NCBI GenBank assembly: GCA_902782895.1
Contig: CACZPA010000264.1
Span: 1 to 11,815, forward strand
DNA from: an uncultured Eubacteriales bacterium
GTDB lineage: Bacteria > Bacillota > Clostridia > Lachnospirales > Bianqueaceae
Direction: 5' to 3'
Length of the DNA: 11,815 nt
Shown: one piece after another, positions 1 to 6,884 of the stretch
Numbering within the stretch: position 1 is the first letter of the stretch
Layout of the letters: the number at the start of each line of letters is the position of its first letter
Notes under the pieces: generated by a model
Database searches by the model: none
What the model was told of the DNA's origin: nothing
Seen by the model: the letters and a program-made list of their open reading frames with translations, nothing else
Program-made: the position numbers and the translations under genes

Positions 1-67
1 CTGGTGCCGGAAGCACTTCAGGCAGTAATATTTCAGCCCATTAGGTTGCATTCATCTTAATGTCAAA
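1..67. other. Unresolved left edge; possible start of a small Cys-rich ORF on the minus strand
   Basis: This stretch lies beyond the terminator at 71-112 and is too short to assign. On the minus strand an ATG at 49-51 opens a frame that stays open to the window edge for 17 codons and reads MQPNGLKYYCLKCFRHQ. That has a CxxC pair like a zinc-ribbon N-terminus, but no convincing Shine-Dalgarno sequence precedes it. On the plus strand a gene entering from the left could instead end here, with stops at 25-27, 42-44 or 58-60 depending on frame. That would make the terminator a shared one between convergent genes. The sequence does not decide between these readings. Confidence 0.2.
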
Positions 68-116
68 TTAAAAAAGCCACGGCGAGACTGTGATGCCTTG
101 CCGCGGCTTTTTATTA
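68..116. terminator. Bidirectional Rho-independent terminator
   Basis: The left arm AAAAAGCC-A-CGGCGAG (71-86) pairs with the right arm CTTGCCG-C-GGCTTTTT (97-112). There is one A/C mismatch and one G-T wobble, and the loop is about 10 nt. A U-run follows on both strands: TTTTTATTAT on the plus strand and TTTTTTAATT on the minus strand. It begins about 60 nt beyond the stop codon of the rhomboid-fold gene and should end the araB-araD-surface protein-rhomboid transcript. It may also serve a convergent gene to the left. Confidence 0.85.
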
Positions 117-171
117 TATTTCAGTGCTTAATTGTACCCTTTCAAATCTGCTGTATCCTCGCACCGTTGGA

Positions 172-1086
172 TCATTTCCCCTGCGGCGGTGTCCAGCCCG
201 TTCCGGCAGAGCTGTTTGCAGAACCATTGTCCTCCGGATGCAGCGCAGGATCTCTGAAATGCGTGTGATTATACAGATGATCCATGCAGTACTCTTTGTT
301 GCCGTCGCACTGCGCGCAATAGCGGAACTGCATGTCCGGCGCATCTTTTTCCGTGCGTCCGCAGACCACACAGCGATGGAACGTCACGTCCGTAATGACT
401 TTGCCGTTCTCACCGGTCTTTCTGTACAGTCCGGACCTTCCGCCCGGGCGCGACTGATCGACGAAGCGTTCCCGCCGGATCCCGCTGCGGATCCGCGAGA
501 TCAGATCCGGCGCGAAGAAGAGGATGTAATTGAGCAGTCCGGCGAAAATCATCAGCCTTGTACCCCATCCGCCGCCGAGGAACTGCAGTAGAAGCAGTCC
601 TCCCGCCAGGTATCCCAGCCACTTGACTTTTACCGGCAGGAAGAAGAAGATCAGCACTTCCACATTCGGATAGAGCGTCGCGAATCCCAGGAAGAGCGAT
701 TCATCCAGGAAAAACGTGCTGCCGGGCACATTGAAGATCATGGAGAACGCGATCGTACACAGTACACCGATCAGATAGTACACGTTAAAACGGAACGCGC
801 CCCACTCCCGCTCCAGCATTCTTCCGATAAAATAATCGAAATACAGGCTGATCGCGAGCCAGAAGATATCCACAAAGGACACATAATTGGGAACAATCAG
901 GAAGGTCAGGAGTCTCCAGACCTGTCCCTGCTTAACAAGTATCGGATCCAGCATCAGATAGCTCGAGATCGACATATTGAAGAACCCGGCGATATAGACT
1001 GCCGCTTTTCCGATGACAATGTAGAGCATCAGATTTGGAATCGCGAACCTCCCGAATTTACGGTTCAGACGGTCCAAAAGTTTCAC
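172..1086 (-). CDS. Rhomboid-fold membrane protein with Cys/His-rich C-terminal tail; probable pseudoprotease
   Basis: This is a 304-residue polytopic membrane protein. About six hydrophobic segments fall between residues 15 and 192. The motif E93-W95-G96 with the following R99 and Y103-Y104, just before a membrane segment, resembles the first-loop signature (ERxxG...R...Y) of the rhomboid superfamily. Where an active rhomboid has GxSG in TM4, this protein reads roughly DESLFLGFATLYPN (128-141), and no catalytic His is evident in the last segment (171-192). It therefore looks like a catalytically dead rhomboid relative, comparable in principle to derlins or iRhoms. The cytosolic tail carries C239-x2-C242, C257-x2-C260, C267, H270, H274 and H276, a plausible zinc site. 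The start is GTG, overlapping the upstream stop as GTGA, with AAAGGGG 8 nt before it; no earlier start is needed. Being last in the ara/surface-protein cluster suggests co-translation with the cohesin-like protein. The rhomboid fold is inferred from pattern and topology; the molecular role is unknown. Confidence 0.75.
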   Translation of the reverse strand: MKLLDRLNRKFGRFAIPNLMLYIVIGKAAVYIAGFFNMSISSYLMLDPILVKQGQVWRLLTFLIVPNYVSFVDIFWLAISLYFDYFIGRMLEREWGAFRFNVYYLIGVLCTIAFSMIFNVPGSTFFLDESLFLGFATLYPNVEVLIFFFLPVKVKWLGYLAGGLLLLQFLGGGWGTRLMIFAGLLNYILFFAPDLISRIRSGIRRERFVDQSRPGGRSGLYRKTGENGKVITDVTFHRCVVCGRTEKDAPDMQFRYCAQCDGNKEYCMDHLYNHTHFRDPALHPEDNGSANSSAGTGWTPPQGK

Positions 1087-2921
1087 TTTCTGCGCCCCTT
1101 TCCGCCCTGTCCGGCATCCGGATCATCCATATCCGGCAGGATTTTTGTAATCGTTTCAAAACGTGTGGTATGCACTTCTGTCATCTTGCTGACCGGCACT
1201 TTACCCGTGGATTCTTTCCAGGAGCCAAAAGCGCCCGGATCCAGCGGAATATCCTCCGGATCCTCCGGCTGCTGTTTTGCCGCGGAGTCCTGCGCCGCAG
1301 CCGTTGTCGTCTGCAGTCTGCGCGTCTCCTGCGAAAGCCTGCCGTTCTGCGTCTTCGCGCCTTTTGCCGTCTTCTTCGCGCGCTTCCTGGTGGAAACCGC
1401 GAGAATAATGATCATCAGAAGCAGGATCAGCGCGATTACGGCAAGCAGAATCATCAAATACGGAATATAACGGACAAATCCGGAAAATCTGCTGAGCACT
1501 CCCAAAATACCTCCTGAGCTCTTATCCTGTTTTGCGTCATCCGGCTTATTCTCAGCGGGCACAGCTTCAGACTCGAAAGAGCTCTCTTCCGCAGCATTTT
1601 CCTCTACCATGCTCTCTGCAGCCGATTCCTCCGGCTCAACGGCCGGCGGGACATACTCCGCAAGCCGTCCGGACGCAGGAGTATAGGTATAGAGCTTTTC
1701 ATCGTGTTTGCTGTAAACGATATAATCCGACGCGTCGGCAGCGGTACTGCCGTCCGCGATATACGCCTGCACCGAGTAGCCGTCAATCTCGACCGTCTCA
1801 ACGTGCGCGTCCTCCGGGCGCAGATCGCTCTCCTCGGCGTTCAGCAGAACATAAAGTGTCCCGTCCTGCTGCACATAGGCCGCCTTACGGCAGGAATTCC
1901 ACTCCGCGTCATAATAGTAGAACGCGCCGTTCTCACCGCGGAAATCCGTCAGGTACAGCAGAATATCATCGCCGTCCTGCGCGATCGCGCCGAGATAATT
2001 CGCGTCCGCGTAAGTGATCGTGGTCAGGTTGAAGCCCTTGGGCGGCTTCGCGTTCTCCGGGGCGGACTGCAGATACAGTGTCAGTCCCGAAACCTTGAAA
2101 AAGGCTGTTTCATGCGATTCTTCGTCGTCTGAGTTCTCCTCGCCGGATTCTTCTCCGGAGGATTCCTCTGATTCCGCACGGAAAACATGCACCGTATAGA
2201 CGGAAGTCGATCCGTCCTGCGCGATGACCGTAACCGGACGGAGGTTTTCCCCGACGGCAAGACTTCCGATGCCGCCGACCTCCACCGCAGCGGTAGGATC
2301 CGCCGCGACCGCGGTCAGAACCACCGAATCGATCTCATTGGGCACTTCCAGAGAATAATCGTAGATATCCGCCGCAAAAGCAGGCTGCAGCGTTCCATAG
2401 GAAGGCATCAGATTCTGCAGCGATGAATTGGACGAAAGCTGGATGCCGGACGTGATCACAAGAGTAGCTGATGTCGTCGGAGAGCCGATATTCTCGGCAG
2501 CTTCGTTATACATGCCGCTCTCCGTCACCTTGATCTCTGTACTTCCCTGTCCGATCGCATTAAAGCTCAGCGTATAGGAAAGCATCTCTTCGGCCGTTTC
2601 TTCCATCCGGGTGATGGTCAGCGAGCCGGTGTCACCGTCCGCGTCTCCTCCCGAATATTCCAGTACCGCCGGATCGTATGTGATGTGCGCGTATACGCCC
2701 GCGAGCTTTGTATCGCTGGTAAATATAAGCTCCGCTTCCACCCAGTCGCCGACCTGCACTTCCTCTGCGCTCAACGTAAGCGTCACTTCGACCTCCGCCG
2801 CTTTCACGGGAAGCCCCCGAAGTGTCCCCATCGTCAGCATCAGAACACACAGAAGCAGCAGCCATCTCGGTGCCGCGGCCCTGCGGCCGTGTGTCCTCTT
2901 CATGCAGTCAAGTCTGTCCAT
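1083..2921 (-). CDS. Single-pass membrane surface protein with cohesin-like and cadherin-like beta-sandwich domains
   Basis: This is a 612-residue protein with a signal peptide (about 17-42, cleavage probably after VKA-A). A cohesin/CBM-like beta-sandwich follows at about 43-157, with a YDPAVLEY strand typical of cohesins. A cadherin-like beta sandwich (PF12733 type) lies at about 163-249 and contains the characteristic Y-x-Y-S...VxV and DG...YTV patterns. Then come an acidic Glu/Ser linker (250-272), a domain at about 273-425 that looks internally duplicated, a second Glu/Ser/Ala linker (426-468), one transmembrane helix (485-509), a basic stop-transfer stretch, and a cytoplasmic tail of about 100 residues. 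There is no LPXTG motif, so anchoring is by the helix. Cohesins classically bind dockerins, but single cohesin-like domains in non-cellulosomal proteins are common, so the ligand is unknown. The start at 2921 overlaps the araD end by 14 nt; a second ATG at 2901-2903 would avoid overlap and keep the signal peptide. Neither has a strong RBS. It sits between araD and the rhomboid-fold gene. Confidence 0.82.
   Translation of the reverse strand: MDRLDCMKRTHGRRAAAPRWLLLLCVLMLTMGTLRGLPVKAAEVEVTLTLSAEEVQVGDWVEAELIFTSDTKLAGVYAHITYDPAVLEYSGGDADGDTGSLTITRMEETAEEMLSYTLSFNAIGQGSTEIKVTESGMYNEAAENIGSPTTSATLVITSGIQLSSNSSLQNLMPSYGTLQPAFAADIYDYSLEVPNEIDSVVLTAVAADPTAAVEVGGIGSLAVGENLRPVTVIAQDGSTSVYTVHVFRAESEESSGEESGEENSDDEESHETAFFKVSGLTLYLQSAPENAKPPKGFNLTTITYADANYLGAIAQDGDDILLYLTDFRGENGAFYYYDAEWNSCRKAAYVQQDGTLYVLLNAEESDLRPEDAHVETVEIDGYSVQAYIADGSTAADASDYIVYSKHDEKLYTYTPASGRLAEYVPPAVEPEESAAESMVEENAAEESSFESEAVPAENKPDDAKQDKSSGGILGVLSRFSGFVRYIPYLMILLAVIALILLLMIIILAVSTRKRAKKTAKGAKTQNGRLSQETRRLQTTTAAAQDSAAKQQPEDPEDIPLDPGAFGSWKESTGKVPVSKMTEVHTTRFETITKILPDMDDPDAGQGGKGRRK
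1095..1101 (-). promoter_or_regulatory. Ribosome binding site supporting the GTG start of the rhomboid-fold gene
   Basis: On the minus strand AAAGGGG lies 8 nt before the GTG at 1084-1086, inside the last codons of the upstream gene. The stop TGA of that gene (1083-1085) overlaps the GTG. The geometry fits termination-reinitiation coupling and decides the start, since the next in-frame ATG is 19 codons further on, inside the first membrane segment. Confidence 0.55.
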
Positions 2922-3603
2922 AATACGCGTTCGCTCCGTGTTTACGGAGGAAATGTTTGTCCAGAAGCTCCTGCTGCATCGGATCCGCTGCGTTTACCGC
3001 ACGCAGCGCGGCCGTATGATAAGCCATATTCGCGACCTGCTCCAGGACAACGGCATGATAGACCGCTTCGTCCGCGTCCTTGCCCCAGGTAAACGGCCCG
3101 TGGCTGTTGACCAGAACCGCCGGCACATCGCTCGGATTGCGGCCCGCAAACGTCTCGGCAATCACAAGCCCGGTATTCTTTTCGTAGTCATTCGCAATCT
3201 CTTCCGGCGTCATCCTGCGCGTGCAGGGAACCGCGCCGTAGAAATAATCCGCGTGCGTGGTACCGAGCGCGGGAATCTCCAGTCCCGCCTGCGCGTAGAT
3301 CGTCGCCCACGTGGAATGCGTGTGAACGATGCCTCCCGCCTCCGGGAAAGCCTTATACATCTCCAGATGGGTCGCCGTGTCGGAGGACGGTTTGTAATGT
3401 CCCTCGACCACATTACCTTCCATGTCGACTACGACCATATCGTCCACTTCCATCGTGTCATATTCAACTCCGGAAGGCTTAATGACGACAAGGCCGCGCT
3501 CCCGATCGATTCCGCTGACATTGCCCCATGTGAAGATCACAAGGCCGTGGCGCGGAAGCGCCATATTCGCTTCATAAACCTGTTTTTTCAGTTTCTTAAG
3601 CAT
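2908..3603 (-). CDS. araD: L-ribulose-5-phosphate 4-epimerase (class II aldolase family)
   Basis: The 231-residue protein interconverts L-ribulose 5-phosphate and D-xylulose 5-phosphate, feeding L-arabinose carbon into the pentose phosphate pathway in the cytosol. Its length is that of E. coli AraD and it matches colinearly. TWGNVS (25-30), KPSG (42-45) and KPSSDT (71-76) are present. The Zn ligands H94 and H96 lie in VHTHS, with the third ligand H168 in NSHGPF. Catalytic D119 lies in THADYFYG and Y228 in the C-terminal AYYGQ. The paralogues UlaF/SgbE act on the same substrate in other pathways, but the adjacent ribulokinase favours an arabinose role. An AAGGAAGG Shine-Dalgarno sequence precedes the ATG, which lies 14 nt after the kinase stop, so the two are almost certainly co-transcribed. 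The stop codon lies inside the start region of the surface-protein gene. No key residue is missing. Confidence 0.95.
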   Translation of the reverse strand: MLKKLKKQVYEANMALPRHGLVIFTWGNVSGIDRERGLVVIKPSGVEYDTMEVDDMVVVDMEGNVVEGHYKPSSDTATHLEMYKAFPEAGGIVHTHSTWATIYAQAGLEIPALGTTHADYFYGAVPCTRRMTPEEIANDYEKNTGLVIAETFAGRNPSDVPAVLVNSHGPFTWGKDADEAVYHAVVLEQVANMAYHTAALRAVNAADPMQQELLDKHFLRKHGANAYYGQT

Positions 3604-3617
3604 AACGGTTTCCTTCC

Positions 3618-5219
3618 TTATTCATGCTCGGCAAGGCCGCTGTCGACAGCCGCCTGCTCGATCTTCAGTCCCGCACGGTATCTCTCCAGGAAAGCCTTGA
3701 ATCCTGCAACGCCTTCCGGCTGCGGATCCAGCGTCTCGCTCTCTGTCTGCGCGAAGACAGCCCGGTTCAGGTATTCCTCCAGAGTCTCGCCCGCTTCCTT
3801 ATACTTCATATAGGAAGCCAGAACCGCCATTCCCCACGGTCCGCCTTCACCGGCCGTCGGCATGACGGATACCGGAGCGTTCAGCGCGTTTGCGAGCATC
3901 TGCTGGCCGACGCCTTTGGTCTTGAAAAGTCCTCCATGTCCGAGGATCCGGTCGATCCGGACGTTTTCCTTTTTCAGAATCTCCATGCCGATCGTAAGCG
4001 CTCCGACCGATGTATACAGATGTGTCCGCATGAAATTAGCAAGAGTAAATTTCGCGGATTCCGGATGCACGAAGAGCGGGCATCCCTTCTCGAATCCGGT
4101 GATGTGTTCTCCGCTGTAATAACCGTAGGCAAGCAGTCCGCCCGCGTCCGGATCCGCCTCGAGAGACTTGCGGTACAGCCTTCCGTACAGCTCATCCGGT
4201 GTCTGCTCCACACCGAGCAGCTTCGCGTATTCGTCGAACAGGCCCGTCCAGGCGTTCAGCGCGGTCGTACAGTTGTCAGAATGCACCATCGCGACCAGTT
4301 TGCCGGAGGGTGTCGCCACAAGGTCGATCTCGGGATATGGCCTGGAAAGCGGCTTGTCCAGTACGATCATCGCGAAGACGGACGTACCCGCGGACACGTT
4401 TCCGGTATACACGCCGACGCTGTTAGTCGCGGTCATACCTGTCCCCGCGTCGCCTTCCGGCGGGCAGAACGGAATACCGGCCTGCAGTGTCCCTGTCGGG
4501 TCCATGAAACGCGCGCCTTCTTCCGTCAGGCATCCTGCTTCGTCTCCTGCGTACAGAATCTCGGGCAGGATATCCGTCAGATGCCAGGGATACGCGTGAT
4601 CCTTGATCAGCTCTTCAAACTGTCCGACCATCTTTTCGTTATATTTACGGGCGGCAAGATCCACCGGGAACATGCCGATAGCTTCTCCGACGCCGATGAC
4701 CTTGCGTCCTGTCAGCTTCCAGTGAATGAAACCGGCCAGTGTCGTCATATAGCGGATCTGCGGAACATGCTCCTCTCCGTTCAGGATCGCCTGATACAGA
4801 TGCGCGATGCTCCAGCGCTGCGGGATCGGGTACCGGAAAAGCTCTGTCAGCTTCTCCGAAGCCGCGCCGGTATTGTTGTTGCGCCAGGTGCGGAAAGGTA
4901 CGAGCAGTGTCCCGTTTTCATCAAACGGCATATATCCGTGCATCATGGCGCTGATGCCGATCGCTCCGATCGTTGTGAGCGGCACTCCGTAACGGCTCTG
5001 CACATCGGCCGCGAGCTCCGCGTAGCAGGCCCGAAAGCCTGTTTCGATATCCTCCATGCTGTAGGTCCAGATACCGTTCTCATAGCGGTTCTCCCAGGCG
5101 TGTCCGCCCTCGGCTAAGATCTGTCCCTCTCTGTCCGTCAGGACTGCTTTGATCCGGGTGGAACCGAATTCCAGTCCGAGTGTGGTCTCTCCCTGCAGGA
5201 TTTTCTCTCTGGGTGTCAT
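3618..5219 (-). CDS. araB: FGGY-family carbohydrate kinase, probable L-ribulokinase
   Basis: The 533-residue protein is predicted to phosphorylate L-ribulose to L-ribulose 5-phosphate with ATP, one step before AraD. The N-terminal FGGY domain starts with the phosphate-1 loop LGLEFGSTRIKAVL (14-27). MMHGY (92-96) and FRTWRNNNT (109-117) are substrate-domain signatures of this subgroup. D257 in PPEGDAGTGM is the expected catalytic base. The phosphate-2 motif is NVSAGTS (274-280), and the adenosine region includes GHGGLFKTKG (427-436) and TAGEGGPWG (455-463). The sequence resembles, from memory, the roughly 530-residue ribulokinases of Bacteroides and Clostridia rather than the longer E. coli/Bacillus form. 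The ATG at 5217-5219 has AAGGAGGG upstream. Adjacent araD supports L-ribulose as substrate; xylulose or another ketose is a less likely alternative. No isomerase gene is visible nearby. Confidence 0.88.
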   Translation of the reverse strand: MTPREKILQGETTLGLEFGSTRIKAVLTDREGQILAEGGHAWENRYENGIWTYSMEDIETGFRACYAELAADVQSRYGVPLTTIGAIGISAMMHGYMPFDENGTLLVPFRTWRNNNTGAASEKLTELFRYPIPQRWSIAHLYQAILNGEEHVPQIRYMTTLAGFIHWKLTGRKVIGVGEAIGMFPVDLAARKYNEKMVGQFEELIKDHAYPWHLTDILPEILYAGDEAGCLTEEGARFMDPTGTLQAGIPFCPPEGDAGTGMTATNSVGVYTGNVSAGTSVFAMIVLDKPLSRPYPEIDLVATPSGKLVAMVHSDNCTTALNAWTGLFDEYAKLLGVEQTPDELYGRLYRKSLEADPDAGGLLAYGYYSGEHITGFEKGCPLFVHPESAKFTLANFMRTHLYTSVGALTIGMEILKKENVRIDRILGHGGLFKTKGVGQQMLANALNAPVSVMPTAGEGGPWGMAVLASYMKYKEAGETLEEYLNRAVFAQTESETLDPQPEGVAGFKAFLERYRAGLKIEQAAVDSGLAEHE

Positions 5220-5241
5220 TCTTCACTGCCCTCCTTATGCT

Positions 5242-5295
5242 AAAAGCGGATTCTTCCCCTATAAGCAATGTTTGCCGGAGAAGGATCCGCCTTTT
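5242..5295 (-). terminator. Large hairpin between the ABC operon and araB; terminator or attenuator-like
   Basis: AAAAG-CGGATTCTTC-CC (5242-5258) pairs with GG-A-GAAGGATCCG-C-CTTTT (5277-5295). This gives about 17 pairs with one T-G wobble and two single-base bulges, and an 18-nt loop. On the minus strand it begins 14 nt after the DUF4340 stop and is followed only by a short U-run (TTTTAGC). The araB Shine-Dalgarno AAGGAGGG follows directly. It may partially end the ABC transcript, or it may cap or attenuate the araB message. The plus-strand side also ends in CTTTTCTTAT. Confidence 0.6.
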
Positions 5296-5324
5296 CTTAT
5301 ACTGTGCTCTTACTCCTCAGCCAG
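5296..5324 (-). promoter_or_regulatory. Weak candidate promoter for araB
   Basis: On the minus strand CTGGCT (5319-5324) is separated by 17 nt from TATAAG (5296-5301). The -10 matches the consensus at 5 of 6 positions, but the -35 matches at only 3 of 6. Initiation would fall at the foot of the large hairpin. The araB cluster may instead be read from the ABC operon. No better promoter was seen in the 90-nt gap. Confidence 0.2.
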
Positions 5325-6884
5325 CGCCAGGTCGGTCTTCTCCCACAGCGTCTTGATCTGCTGCATATTGCAGGCCATCCAGGTGTCGCCGAATTGCGTC
5401 ACATAATACAGATCACTGAGCCGGTACAGCTCTACCGTGACCGTCTTTCCTTCCAGAGGATGATACTGGATCGTGATCTTATCGTTCGGATCATACGCCG
5501 GCGTCTCATCCAGGATCTCATAATCGAACCGGATACCGATCAGCAGCTGATAGATATCCTTGAACAGGTCTTCGTCAGTCAGAATATCGTCGAAATAATA
5601 GACCTCCAGGCGCTTGGCGGAAGAATCCTCCGCGCTGTCGACATCCGCTTCATCCTGACGCAGCACCGATCCCGTATGCGTCTCATACTTCGCGTCCGGC
5701 GTCCTCTTCGCGGTAAAGGAGAAGGAATCCAGACTGTCGATCGGAAACAGGTACAGCAGCTTCTGCAGATAATCGAACGGCACAAAGCTGTAGGTATCCA
5801 TCACGTCCGCGTTTACCGTATAGACATCCGCGGAATCCGCTTCACGGAAGTAGATCAGTCCGTCTCCCGCTTCCTTGCCGAAGTAATAATCCACGCCATG
5901 ATATTCATACTGCTTCGGCGGATTCGAGGAGCTTTCCGCGGCCTGCGAAGCGGCGGATTCATCCACCACTTCAACACGCGTTGTCAGCTTCAGATGATAC
6001 TCAAAATCGTCCTCCGCAAGCCCGTATTTCGCGAAATCCTTTGTGTCTGTTTCGATCAGCTCGGCGATCTCCGGCGTTCCGTAGGAAGCGAAGTTCTCCA
6101 TGACATTGCCGCTCAGGATCGCGGACGGTGCCGTGTACGGAGAAACAAAACGCAGATGATACGGATCGTACAGTCCTTCGCGCTCTTCCTCGGAATAAAC
6201 GAGTTCGATCGGACGCTCGTCCTTCTTCTCCGCCAGCAGATAGTACAGCGTTTCGTCCGAATGAATCGAGTCGATCACGATATTCCGCAGATTGGTCAGC
6301 GTATACTCCGCGTACGTATCAACGGACTTGTAAACCGTATAGATCTCTTTCTCGCTGGAAATCATCGCGTAGCGATAGAATCCGTCCGGTGTCAGATCAC
6401 CGACGCTCACAGTAACCTTATTGCCATCCGTATATTCGATGGTGATGTCCGAAACCGGCTTCGCCAGTCCAAATCCGGACAGATTCGCGGAATTCTTATC
6501 CTCCGCTACTACAGAAATCCGGCGCAGGCCTTTCGCGATTCCTACCAGATTGTTGACTGCGTCCGACGCGAGCTCCCAGTCGGGATGTTCCGCCATGACC
6601 CACTTCTGTGTGGTTACGTTGTTGCCGCTTTCATCCTTCTCTGTCTCCAGCGAAGAAACAAGTGTGTAGGTAGCTTTCTCGTTGACGACCTTAATGGACT
6701 CGATCTCCTCCGGATCATAGTCAAGGACCTGTACACTGGAGTTTTCGATAATCCGCGAAGACTCTTCAGATGATTCGTCATCCGGAATCACGCCCTTTTT
6801 GCGCAGCGCGGAAATGCCCGCCGCCGCTCCTGCCAGCAGCGCGATAATGATCCCGAATATGATCAGCTTCTTGCCTTTGCTCAT
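5310..6884 (-). CDS. DUF4340 domain protein, membrane-tethered accessory of a Gld-type ABC system
   Basis: This 524-residue protein has an N-terminal signal anchor (about 7-27, after SKGKK) and no lipobox Cys, so it should be tethered to the membrane with its bulk outside the cytoplasm. An acidic Ser/Glu stretch (35-50) follows. Two DUF4340-like repeats are visible. The first runs about 137-190 (GFGLAKP, then VGDLTPDGFYRYA and IYTVYKSVD). The second runs about 286-365 (KYGLAEDD, then YYFGKEAGDGLIYFRE and VYTVNADVMD). A long C-terminal region (370-524) has no domain I recognise. The biochemical role of DUF4340 is not known, but it is typically encoded last in GldA/GldF/GldG-like clusters. Its ATG overlaps the GldG-like stop by 4 nt (ATGA), indicating translational coupling. 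A large hairpin follows its stop. Confidence 0.85.
   Translation of the reverse strand: MSKGKKLIIFGIIIALLAGAAAGISALRKKGVIPDDESSEESSRIIENSSVQVLDYDPEEIESIKVVNEKATYTLVSSLETEKDESGNNVTTQKWVMAEHPDWELASDAVNNLVGIAKGLRRISVVAEDKNSANLSGFGLAKPVSDITIEYTDGNKVTVSVGDLTPDGFYRYAMISSEKEIYTVYKSVDTYAEYTLTNLRNIVIDSIHSDETLYYLLAEKKDERPIELVYSEEEREGLYDPYHLRFVSPYTAPSAILSGNVMENFASYGTPEIAELIETDTKDFAKYGLAEDDFEYHLKLTTRVEVVDESAASQAAESSSNPPKQYEYHGVDYYFGKEAGDGLIYFREADSADVYTVNADVMDTYSFVPFDYLQKLLYLFPIDSLDSFSFTAKRTPDAKYETHTGSVLRQDEADVDSAEDSSAKRLEVYYFDDILTDEDLFKDIYQLLIGIRFDYEILDETPAYDPNDKITIQYHPLEGKTVTVELYRLSDLYYVTQFGDTWMACNMQQIKTLWEKTDLALAEE

Noticed and set aside
2901..2921. Possible frameshift or fusion between araD and the surface-protein gene
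   Set aside because: AraD ends with its normal AYYGQ C-terminus and the next gene has its own signal peptide, so the 14-nt overlap is a normal gene junction.
2611..3813. 400-codon open frame on the plus strand
   Set aside because: It crosses the boundaries of three well-supported minus-strand genes, and its product lacks any domain signature.
3624..5117. 497-codon open frame on the plus strand
   Set aside because: It is antisense to the ribulokinase gene. The product has an unnatural Arg/His/Cys-rich composition and no motif.
5268..6773. 501-codon open frame on the plus strand
   Set aside because: It lies wholly opposite the DUF4340 gene, and its product is rich in Arg, Ile and Leu with no recognisable domain. 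Such long antisense frames follow from the codon bias of the real gene.
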